From positions 43,243-107,242 of the forward strand of contig DJJR01000016.1 in NCBI GenBank assembly GCA_002434245.1: DNA of 64,000 nucleotides. Reading direction: 5' to 3'. The notes under the pieces were generated by a model. That model was not told the origin of the DNA. It saw nothing but the letters and a program-made list of their open reading frames with translations, and did not search any database. Each line of letters starts with the position of its first letter. Position 1 is the first letter of the stretch. This document shows positions 36,463 to 43,825 of this stretch, piece by piece. Source of the stretch: Pelosinus fermentans. GTDB lineage: Bacteria > Bacillota > Negativicutes > DSM-13327. The translations under genes were made by a program, and so were the position numbers.

Positions 36463-39400
36463 ATGGAAAAAGAATTGCAGCACTCTAATGCTAGGTCATT
36501 TGTGCATTTGCATGTACATACAGAATATAGCCTACTTGATGGTGCCAGCCGTATTGGAAGTCTGGTAAAACGAGCAAAAGAACTCAATATGCCAGCAATC
36601 GCAATTACCGATCATGGTACAATGTATGGCATTGTTGATTTTTATAAACAAGCAAAAAAGCAAGGTATTAAACCCATCATTGGCTGTGAGGTCTATGTGG
36701 CTCCCCGTTCCCGGCGGGAAAGAACTATGGTAGAAGGGGAAGCTTACTATCATTTGGTATTATTGGCTGAAACCGATGAAGGATATCGTAATTTGATTGA
36801 GTTGGTATCAAGAGGAAATACCGAAGGCTTTTATTATAAACCGAGAGTTGATAAAGAATTGCTTAGCCAATATAGTAAGGGACTCATTTGCCTAAGTGCC
36901 TGCATTGCAGGGGAAATCCCTTCCTGGCTGTTAAAAGATAATATCACTGTTGCTGAGACGTTAGTTCAAGAATATATTGATATCTTTGGAAAAGATAATT
37001 TTTTTCTTGAAATCCAGGATCATGGGATACCGGAACAAAAAAAGGTAAATAAGCTTTTGATCGAAATGTCTCGTAAATTTGACGTTGGTTTAGTCGCGAC
37101 CAATGACTTGCATTATATTAACAAGCAGGATGCAGAATGTCATGATGTGTTGTTATGCATTCAAATGGGAAAAACCGTAGATGATACTGCTAGAATGAAA
37201 TTCTTCAGTGATGAATTTTATTTGAAAGATTTTGATGAAATGGCACAGTTATTTGGGGCGTATCCAGAAGCCCTTGCAAATACTTGCTGCATTGCAGAGC
37301 GTTGTAATGTGACCTTAGATTTTGGCAATTTATATTTGCCTGAATTTCCTGTACCAGAAGGTCTTACGGCAAATGATTATCTTGAAAAGCTGTGCCGGGA
37401 TCAGTTGAAAGAGCGCTACAGTGAAGTCACCTCAGAGATTAATGATCGTTTGGTCTTTGAGCTAGGCGTTATTATGAAGATGGATTATTCAGGGTACTTT
37501 TTAATTGTTTGGGATTTTATTAATTATGCCAGGCAACAGGAAATTCCTGTAGGACCAGGTCGTGGATCGGCTGCGGGTAGTATTGTTGCATACTTATTGG
37601 GGATCACTAATATTGATCCGATTGCTTATGGCTTGTTGTTTGAACGATTTTTGAATCCTGAACGGGTTACTATGCCCGATATTGATATTGATTTTTGTTA
37701 TGTGAATCGCGGCAGGATCATTGAATATGTATCAGAACGTTATGGTGCGGATCGGGTAGCCCAGATTATTACCTTTGGAACGATGGCTGCTAAAGGAGCC
37801 ATTCGAGATGTAGGGCGAGCTTTAAATATGCCCTATGGGGAAGTCGATCGAATTGCTAAAATGGTACCGAATGAATTGGGGATTACGCTGCGGCGGGCTT
37901 TGGAAATCAGTTCGGATTTTCGTGCTGCTTATGAAAATGAACCAGCGGTAGGAAAATTGTTAGATTTAGCAATGGCAGTTGAAGGATTGCCGCGACACGC
38001 TTCTACTCATGCTGCAGGGCTAGTGATCTCTAAAGAACCTTTGACCCATTATGTGCCGCTGCAAAATTCTGCCGAAGGTTTTTTAACGACGCAATATGAT
38101 AAGGATAAAGTAGAAGATCTGGGCTTATTAAAGATGGACTTGTTAGGGCTTCGAACACTAACTGTTATTGGTGATACGATTAAGCTTGTACAGAAAAGTC
38201 GGGGGATAAAGATTGATATTGATCATATTCCCTTAGATGATCCTAAAGTAAGTGCTATGTTGACCAATGGCGACACAGCAGGCGTCTTTCAGCTAGAGTC
38301 AAGTGGTATCACTACGTTAGTGAAGGATCTAAGACCTGAATGTTTTGCCGATTTAATACCCTTAGTGGCGCTATATCGACCAGGTCCTTTAGGAAGTGGC
38401 ATGGTAGAAGACTTTATCAATGGCCGGCATGGTAAAAAAACAGTTACGTATGTACATCCCTTATTAGAGCCAATTTTATGTGATACCTTCGGCGTTATTT
38501 TGTATCAGGAACAAGTTATGCAGATTGCCTCGGTGATGGCTGGTTTTTCCTTGGGACAAGCGGATTTGCTAAGACGAGCCATGGGAAAAAAGAAACACGA
38601 TGTACTAGATGCCCAACGGGAGAATTTCTTACAGGGGGCTAGTGAACGGGGCATTGAACGGAAGATGGCAGGGGAAATTTTTGATTTGATGGCACACTTT
38701 GCCGATTATGGTTTTAATAAATCCCATAGTGCGGCTTATGCTTTGGTTGCCTATCAAACTGCTTATTTAAAGGCGAATTATCCTCAAGAATTTATGGCAG
38801 CTTTATTGTCAAGCGTCATGGGAACCAATGAGAAAATTGGCTCTTATATTGAGACTTGCCGTCAAATGGGTATTGATGTACTGCCGCCTGATATCAATGC
38901 CAGTCAAAGTAGTTTTAGTGTAGATGGGAATGGGATACGTTTCGGCTTGGCAGCAGTAAAAAACGTCGGTGAGAATGCTATCCAAAATATGGTGGCTGCT
39001 CGTGATGCCAATGGAAAATTTGAGTCCCTGGTAGACTTATGCACTAAAGTGGATATGCGCTTAATTAATAAACGGGTAATCGAAAGTTTAATTAAATGCG
39101 GTGCATTTGATTCATTGGGTGCAAAGCGTTCACAGTTATTAGCAGTACTAGAACGAGCAATCGACATGGCTGCAGTGCGTCAGCGGGATAAGGTCAGTGG
39201 ACAGATCGGCTTGTTTGGTGAAGAAACTTTAAATGATGCAGATGAGATTAGTCTGCCGGATATTCCCGAGATCCCAAAAGAACAGATGCTGGTATTGGAA
39301 AAAGAAATCACTGGCTTTTATGTAACGGGACATCCCTTAGATGCGTATAGAGAGAAGATGAACAGCTTCACTCCGCTAATTGAGTTGGTTACTGGTGAAT

Positions 39401-39891
39401 ATGGTGACGGCAAGAATATTAAAGTAGCGGGACTCATTATTAGTGCAAAGCGAATTACTACAAGGAATGGTGGAATGATGTGCTTTATTGCTCTGGAGGA
39501 TTTTACAGAGCAGATAGAAGTCGTGATTTTCCCGAAAACCTTTGATAAAGTTAATAAAATTTTATTACCAGATACGCCTGTTCGGGTATCTGGCAGATTG
39601 AGCATGAGTGAGGATAAGGCGAAAGTAATTGCAGATGATATTCAATTACTTGGTGATCCGCAAAATCTGGAAGTGCGGCTTAAAATTAGTAAAGTGCAAG
39701 AAAGCGGAGATGTTTTTGAAAAATTAAAACAGACCTTTAGGAAATTTCCTGGTTCTAGTGTTGTCTTTTTGCATCTGACAGATAGTCGGCGTGTGATAAA
39801 AACAGAACAGCAATTTTGGATCAGACCTACTCCCGAGGCGATAGAAGCATTAGAAACTATCATTGGCAAAGGGCAGGTAACAGTTGCATAA
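36463..39891 (+). CDS. dnaE: DNA polymerase III alpha subunit
   Basis: Replicative polymerase, 1142 aa. The PHP domain begins FVHLHVHTEYSLLDGASRI with ITDHGTMYG; the palm holds GPGRGSAAGSIVAYLLGITN and the catalytic Asp pair PDIDIDFCYVNRG; then the fingers, a tandem HhH and an OB domain (NIKVAGLIISAKRITTRNGG). There is no inserted proofreading exonuclease, so it is DnaE- rather than PolC-type. AAGGATG precedes the ATG. Downstream the usual pfkA-pyk neighbours are interrupted: pyk lies about 2 kb further on, past a SymE-like gene and a candidate RNA. Confidence 0.97.
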   Translation: MEKELQHSNARSFVHLHVHTEYSLLDGASRIGSLVKRAKELNMPAIAITDHGTMYGIVDFYKQAKKQGIKPIIGCEVYVAPRSRRERTMVEGEAYYHLVLLAETDEGYRNLIELVSRGNTEGFYYKPRVDKELLSQYSKGLICLSACIAGEIPSWLLKDNITVAETLVQEYIDIFGKDNFFLEIQDHGIPEQKKVNKLLIEMSRKFDVGLVATNDLHYINKQDAECHDVLLCIQMGKTVDDTARMKFFSDEFYLKDFDEMAQLFGAYPEALANTCCIAERCNVTLDFGNLYLPEFPVPEGLTANDYLEKLCRDQLKERYSEVTSEINDRLVFELGVIMKMDYSGYFLIVWDFINYARQQEIPVGPGRGSAAGSIVAYLLGITNIDPIAYGLLFERFLNPERVTMPDIDIDFCYVNRGRIIEYVSERYGADRVAQIITFGTMAAKGAIRDVGRALNMPYGEVDRIAKMVPNELGITLRRALEISSDFRAAYENEPAVGKLLDLAMAVEGLPRHASTHAAGLVISKEPLTHYVPLQNSAEGFLTTQYDKDKVEDLGLLKMDLLGLRTLTVIGDTIKLVQKSRGIKIDIDHIPLDDPKVSAMLTNGDTAGVFQLESSGITTLVKDLRPECFADLIPLVALYRPGPLGSGMVEDFINGRHGKKTVTYVHPLLEPILCDTFGVILYQEQVMQIASVMAGFSLGQADLLRRAMGKKKHDVLDAQRENFLQGASERGIERKMAGEIFDLMAHFADYGFNKSHSAAYALVAYQTAYLKANYPQEFMAALLSSVMGTNEKIGSYIETCRQMGIDVLPPDINASQSSFSVDGNGIRFGLAAVKNVGENAIQNMVAARDANGKFESLVDLCTKVDMRLINKRVIESLIKCGAFDSLGAKRSQLLAVLERAIDMAAVRQRDKVSGQIGLFGEETLNDADEISLPDIPEIPKEQMLVLEKEITGFYVTGHPLDAYREKMNSFTPLIELVTGEYGDGKNIKVAGLIISAKRITTRNGGMMCFIALEDFTEQIEVVIFPKTFDKVNKILLPDTPVRVSGRLSMSEDKAKVIADDIQLLGDPQNLEVRLKISKVQESGDVFEKLKQTFRKFPGSSVVFLHLTDSRRVIKTEQQFWIRPTPEAIEALETIIGKGQVTVA

Positions 39892-39956
39892 ATGAGAAAG
39901 GACCTGCCCTCAAAATACAAAAGTATGAGAGACAGTCTTTTTCGTAAAAAATCAAA

Positions 39957-39992
39957 AAACTACCCACGTTTTTATAATGTGCGTAGTTTCTT
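39957..39992. terminator. Terminator between dnaE and the SymE-like gene
   Basis: AAACTACCCAC (39957-39967) pairs with GTGCGTAGTTT (39979-39989) with one mismatch, flanked by A and T runs; lies between convergent genes. Confidence 0.55.
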
Positions 39993-40044
39993 CCCATGTA
40001 TATTGAATTGTTCTTTAGAATCAAATGCCCGAATACTTTACGTG

Positions 40045-40251
40045 CTATAAAAGGCCGACCGGTGGTGGTTCTTTTCCAATAGTTTTAATGAACAGATAGC
40101 CGATTTTCTGTTCTATTTCGATTTTGTCACCGCACTGAAAGCCAATTTTACCCAGCCATTTGCCCTGCAGCCGGATATATGGTATCCGTTCACCGTTTTG
40201 ATACATATAGTTCACGGCAAGGATACGGACACGTTTTTCTTTTACTAACAT
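40045..40251 (-). CDS. SymE-like toxin (type I toxin-antitoxin family)
   Basis: 68-aa protein with the SymE/AbrB-like core: RILAVNYMYQNGERIPYIRL, then QGKWLGKIGFQCGDKIEI and a final beta strand GYLFIKTIG. E. coli SymE is an SOS-induced, AbrB-fold protein whose mRNA is repressed by the antisense RNA SymR. ATG 40251 follows GGGGGA at good distance; an upstream in-frame ATG at 40266 overlaps that site. The upstream region (40260-40370) is full of palindromes and shares sequence with the nearby candidate RNA. No LexA box is recognised. Toxicity is inferred from family only; some relatives may be harmless. Confidence 0.75.
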   Translation of the reverse strand: MLVKEKRVRILAVNYMYQNGERIPYIRLQGKWLGKIGFQCGDKIEIEQKIGYLFIKTIGKEPPPVGLL

Positions 40252-40282
40252 TATATATTCCCCCATTCATCCCGCCCAACGG

Positions 40283-40362
40283 TCGTTGTCCGTGGACAGT
40301 CTTTTTTAGGGGGAATTTAAAAGGCGCATATGCAAGGTATTTTTTACCTACACATGCGCCTT
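40283..40362. repeat. Palindromic region upstream of the SymE-like gene
   Basis: Contains TGTCC-GT-GGACA (40289-40300 area) and a long interrupted hairpin: AAGGCGCAT (40321-40329) with ATGCGCCTT (40354-40362), enclosing AGGTA-TTTTT-TACCT (40335-40349). GGGAATTTAAAAG (40311-40323) recurs inverted at 40650-40662, and CGTGGACAGT (40291-40300) recurs directly at 40567-40576. It probably forms the leader and control region of the SymE-like mRNA. Confidence 0.6.
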
Positions 40363-40526
40363 GAGTTCGTCATTTGCATAAAAACGAGTAACCCGGTTTG
40401 CTATGAAGCAACAAACAACAACAAGCCCTGCTGTTTGGCCGGTTACCTGTACTATGACTTTGATTATGGCATGCAGCCGCTCAGTCATTGCCCTTAACAA
40501 TCTACTATACCCAAACATATGGCTGC

Positions 40527-40555
40527 TTGTATTCAAGGGAATAATTGGGTATAAT
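40527..40555 (+). promoter_or_regulatory. Promoter of the candidate structured RNA
   Basis: TTGTAT (40527-40532), 17-base spacer ending in GGG, perfect TATAAT (40550-40555). The start would be near 40562, immediately before the first helix. Confidence 0.6.
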
Positions 40556-40561
40556 ATGAAT

Positions 40562-40768
40562 ATCGTCGTGGACAGTTAACTGTTGCGTGTAGGTGGTGTT
40601 TTCACCTGCTCGTGCCTGAAAGTGCTGTAACACTTTCAGGACACGGCGACTTTTAAATTCCCATCCATTTCTAATTATAGTACTTTCTAGCATAATTACA
40701 AGTGGAATGGGTAAAAATATTTTCGACAAACGAATAACCTTCACTGAGGGGCGGTTATTTCTTTTTTA
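40562..40768 (+). ncRNA. Candidate structured non-coding RNA, about 205 nt
   Basis: No gene on this strand, but strong fold signals between a promoter and a terminator. P1 TCGTCGTG (40563-40570)/CACGGCGA (40642-40649) closes a domain with GACAG/CTGTT (40571-40584), GCGTG-T-AGGTG/CACCT-GCT-CGTGC (40585-40615) and a perfect 10-bp hairpin CCTGAAAGTG/CACTTTCAGG (40615-40640). A second arm pairs CCCATCCA (40660-40667) with TGG-A-ATGGG (40703-40711) outside TAATTAT/ATAATTA (40672-40698). The end is AATAACC/GGTTATT (40733-40759) plus a T tract. I know no Rfam class that it matches. The next gene downstream is on the other strand, so it is not a riboswitch for it. Confidence 0.5.
40733..40767 (+). 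terminator. Terminator of the candidate RNA
   Basis: AATAACC (40733-40739) and GGTTATT (40753-40759), then TCTTTTTT. Confidence 0.7.
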
Positions 40769-40877
40769 TGATTAAAACAACAAGCGCTGCGAATGTAGGG
40801 GAAGAATCTTCCTCTATTTTCGTATACCCATTTTTAAGCCAATTTTAGATCATATCCTTTTTGAGACCGCCCCTTTC

Positions 40878-41459
40878 TTATTTTCCTGTGAGAAACAGTA
40901 CAGCGACAGCTGCTCCTTCCCGTACATATTGCTTTGTTGTGAGATAAGGGCTGCTGCTAGCCATTGGTGCAGGACTGCCAGTAGCCTGTATTCCAAGGTT
41001 TTGGGCTAATAGCAAAGAACGGCGTATGTGTGAGGCATTCGAAACGATAACAGCGGTTCTTAAACTATTTACCTGCATAATTTTATGGGAATTAGCTAAA
41101 TTTTGATAGGTATTAAAGGATTGATCTTCGAGTAGGATGCGTTCTGCTGGGATTCCGTGATTAAGAAGATACGCTTTCATACTGGCAGCTTCACTGATAC
41201 TTTCATCTGGACCTTGCGCCCCACTGACAATAATGGTAGGGGCATAGCCAGCTTCATATAGCTTTATAGCTTCATCAAGACGTAAACGTAACATGAGACT
41301 CGGATCTTGACCAAGTATTTTAGCACCAAGGACAATAATGGTGTCACTCTTTACTGGCTGGGTGAGGTAACCAACAACAATAATGGGGATTTCTATAACC
41401 AAAATCAATAGGAGAACAATATAAAGCATGTAGTTGCGTAGTTTTTTAAAAAAGTTCAT
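40878..41459 (-). CDS. YdcF family protein (DUF218), membrane-anchored
   Basis: 193-aa protein: an N-terminal transmembrane helix (MLYIVLLLILVIEIPIIVVG) and an extracytoplasmic DUF218 domain with DTIIVLGAKI, RLRLDEAIKLYEAGYAPTII, VSGAQGPDESISEA and NTYQNLANSHKIM, VSNASHIRRSLLLAQ. Relatives (YdcF, SanA, ElyC) are linked to envelope integrity or bind SAM, but no reaction is established. AAAGGAGA lies just upstream of the ATG. It ends close to a GGGGCGGT/ACCGCCCC inverted repeat whose other half lies in the candidate RNA terminator. Confidence 0.87.
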   Translation of the reverse strand: MNFFKKLRNYMLYIVLLLILVIEIPIIVVGYLTQPVKSDTIIVLGAKILGQDPSLMLRLRLDEAIKLYEAGYAPTIIVSGAQGPDESISEAASMKAYLLNHGIPAERILLEDQSFNTYQNLANSHKIMQVNSLRTAVIVSNASHIRRSLLLAQNLGIQATGSPAPMASSSPYLTTKQYVREGAAVAVLFLTGK

Positions 41460-41714
41460 TTACGATCTCCTTTACGATATACAATCGTCCATATTATTAT
41501 AATATGGTAGACAAGATATTACAAAGCTTCCTTAAATAATAGACGTTAGCTCTAAAGTAGATGAAGAAATTATATATTTTGTCACGCCTAAGAAAAATTA
41601 GCAGGAATACGCTCTAATATGGAGAAAGCAATGTATAGATTTCATTTTGAAATAGGAATGCTTCATAGATTTATAGACAATTGTTAAAAAATGAAAGAAG
41701 TAGCAGGAGGAAAT

Positions 41715-41915
41715 ATGTGGACTGTAATATATATCGCAAAGAATAAAGCGCAAGCTGACAAGTTAAAGAATTTACTCTGTACAGAAGGAATCTTGGCAAA
41801 TACTAGACAAGCTGGAGTTGCGTCTGTTGTCGGTGATGGCTTGTATGAAATATTAGTATTAGAATCAGAAGCAGACGAAGCTCATGCTATTCTTTGCCAA
41901 CATGCAATAAAGTAA
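41715..41915 (+). CDS. Small protein, DUF2007-like putative signal-transducing domain
   Basis: 66-aa alpha/beta protein, MWTVIYIAKNKAQADKLKNL followed by LCTEGILANTRQAG and a final YEILVLESEADEAHAIL. Pattern and length fit the small DUF2007-type domain often found next to glycolytic genes in clostridia and Negativicutes, sometimes mislabelled glutamate decarboxylase. Start ATG 41715 follows GGAGG by four bases. It lies 43 bases before pyk and is probably cotranscribed. Function unknown. Confidence 0.7.
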   Translation: MWTVIYIAKNKAQADKLKNLLCTEGILANTRQAGVASVVGDGLYEILVLESEADEAHAILCQHAIK

Positions 41916-41958
41916 TGATTCATAGATAATGGCAATGGTAAAACGAGGGGTGTGCAAC

Positions 41959-43713
41959 ATGATAAAAAAGACGAAAATTATCTGTACATTAGGGCCAAGT
42001 ACTGATAAGCCGGGTATTTTGGAAAGTTTACTAGAAGCTGGCATGAATATTAGTCGATTTAATTTCTCTCATGGATCTCATGAAGAGCAGGGAAAGCGTA
42101 TCGGAATGTTGCGTACAGCCAGTAAACAATTGAATAAGAACATTGCCTTATTGCTAGATACCAAAGGACCAGAAATAAGGCTTGGTAAATTTGTCAACGG
42201 GAAAATTCAGTTAAAAATAGGACAAGCATTCACTTTGACATCAAAGGAGATCTTAGGAACTGTAAAGATGGCGTCTGTAAATTACAAGTCATTGCCGCAA
42301 GAAGTAGCTGCTGGTAATACAATTTTATTATCAGACGGATTAGTCAGTCTTCATGTGGATGATGTAATCGGAGATGAGATTATTACCACTGTACAAAACA
42401 GTGGCGAAATTAGTGATCGTAAAAGAGTAGCGGTGCCTGGTGTGAGTCTTAATTTGCCTTTTTTGTCAGAAGAGGATAAGGCAGACATTTTATTTGGCGT
42501 TAACCAGGATATAGATTTTATTGCTGCGTCCTTTGTCCAGCGTGCAGCGGATATAATAGAGATTCGTAAATTATTAGAAGATGCGAATGGACAAATGGAG
42601 ATTATTGCTAAGATCGAAAACGCTGAAGGCGTGAAAAATATTGATGAAATACTAAAAGTCGCTGATGGAATTATGGTAGCTAGAGGCGATTTAGGTGTAG
42701 AAATTCCTGCAGAAGAAGTTCCTATTGTGCAGAAAATCTTAATTGAAAAATGTAATAAGGCGGGGAAACCTGTTATTACCGCTACACAAATGTTAGAATC
42801 TATGATGATGAATCCTCGCCCGACAAGGGCAGAAGCCAGTGATATTGCCAATGCTATTTTAGATGGAACTGATTGTATCATGCTCAGTGGTGAAACCGCG
42901 TCAGGATGTTATCCTGTTGAGACTCTGCAAACAATGGTGAGGATTGCCATGCGCACGGAAGAGTCTTTGAAATATAATACGCTGCTACTCTCGAAAGGTA
43001 TGACATTGCAAAATACAACTACGGACGCGATTAGCCATGCTACGGTACAGATCGCTTATGAATTAAATGCTGCTGCAGTTATTACAGCGACAGAACATGG
43101 GCATACAGCTCGCATGGTCTCGAAATATCGCCCTCAGGCCAACATCATTGCAGTTACACCCCATGAGAAGACCCTGCGTCGTATGATGCTGTTTTGGGGT
43201 GTTCAACCTGTTTTGGGCGTAACTACAAAAAATTCAGATGAAATGGTACAGAATGCTACCGCTAAATCCGTGGAACAAGGTTTAGTTAATGAAGGCGATT
43301 TAGTTGTTGTCACCGCGGGTGTACCTGCAGGAATGTCTGGTACAACCAATATGATTCGCGTTCATGTTGTAGGAAGCGTCTTATTACGAGGAGTTGGAAT
43401 TGGTCAGAGATCGGTATCTGGAAAGATCTGCATTGCTCACTCCATTAAAGAAGTTAAAAGCAAGTTTCGGCCGGGAGATATTTTAGTCGTAACAGGCATC
43501 GATGAAGAAACCGCTGTTTATGCATCTCAGGCAGCTGCCATTATTGCAGAGGAAGGCGGATTGACTTCTAATGCTGCTATCGTTGGTATTAGCGCTGGAA
43601 TACCCACTATAATCGGGGTAGACGGTGCAGTGAAACGTTTGCAGGATGGAATGCTGGTTACTGTTGATGGAGCAAGAGGGCTCATCTATCAGGGAGAAAT
43701 TAACGCTAGATAG
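41959..43713 (+). CDS. pyk: Pyruvate kinase with C-terminal PEP-utilising-like domain
   Basis: Transfers phosphate from PEP to ADP in the last step of glycolysis. 584 aa, the long Bacillus-type form. Barrel motifs: MNISRFNFSHGSHEE, LDTKGPEIR, AKIENAEGVKNIDEI, MVARGDLGVEIPAEE and the GETASGCYPVETL loop. The extra C-terminal domain (about 475-584) resembles the phosphohistidine domain of PEP-utilising enzymes, but the usual TSHAA reads TSNAA here, so it cannot be phosphorylated at that residue. ATG 41959 after GAGGGG is used; an upstream in-frame ATG at 41929 has no ribosome site. Confidence 0.96.
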   Translation: MIKKTKIICTLGPSTDKPGILESLLEAGMNISRFNFSHGSHEEQGKRIGMLRTASKQLNKNIALLLDTKGPEIRLGKFVNGKIQLKIGQAFTLTSKEILGTVKMASVNYKSLPQEVAAGNTILLSDGLVSLHVDDVIGDEIITTVQNSGEISDRKRVAVPGVSLNLPFLSEEDKADILFGVNQDIDFIAASFVQRAADIIEIRKLLEDANGQMEIIAKIENAEGVKNIDEILKVADGIMVARGDLGVEIPAEEVPIVQKILIEKCNKAGKPVITATQMLESMMMNPRPTRAEASDIANAILDGTDCIMLSGETASGCYPVETLQTMVRIAMRTEESLKYNTLLLSKGMTLQNTTTDAISHATVQIAYELNAAAVITATEHGHTARMVSKYRPQANIIAVTPHEKTLRRMMLFWGVQPVLGVTTKNSDEMVQNATAKSVEQGLVNEGDLVVVTAGVPAGMSGTTNMIRVHVVGSVLLRGVGIGQRSVSGKICIAHSIKEVKSKFRPGDILVVTGIDEETAVYASQAAAIIAEEGGLTSNAAIVGISAGIPTIIGVDGAVKRLQDGMLVTVDGARGLIYQGEINAR

Positions 43714-43755
43714 AAAGCGGTATGATTTTTTAAAATTTTGTCACTGCTATAACTC

Positions 43756-43785
43756 ATGAGGCTTCCGCTTAAGGCGGAGCCTTAT
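43756..43785 (+). terminator. Strong hairpin after pyk
   Basis: ATGAGGCTTCCGC (43756-43768) pairs with GCGGAGCCTTAT (43774-43785) with one bulged T. No clear T run follows, so readthrough into the next gene is possible. Confidence 0.5.
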
Positions 43786-43825
43786 GGTGCTTTAAAGAAT
43801 CTAAGATGAGCGGAGGGTGTTGCTA

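Noticed and set aside
40348..40536. Minus-strand frame of 46-62 codons with a hydrophobic segment upstream of the SymE-like gene
   Set aside because: No convincing ribosome site; AAGGG lies only two bases from its inner ATG. It might be a membrane peptide, but the evidence is too thin to annotate.
40722..40728. TTCGACA as a Spo0A box
   Set aside because: A single 7-mer inside the candidate RNA with no suitable gene downstream; treated as chance.
40505..40744. Minus-strand open frame of 79 codons over the candidate RNA
   Set aside because: It lies exactly across strongly self-complementary DNA and lacks a ribosome site; the composition follows the RNA helices rather than a protein.
42351..42881. 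Long minus-strand frame of 176 codons inside pyk
   Set aside because: Antisense shadow of a conserved enzyme gene; Ser/Ile-rich with no family resemblance and no ribosome site.
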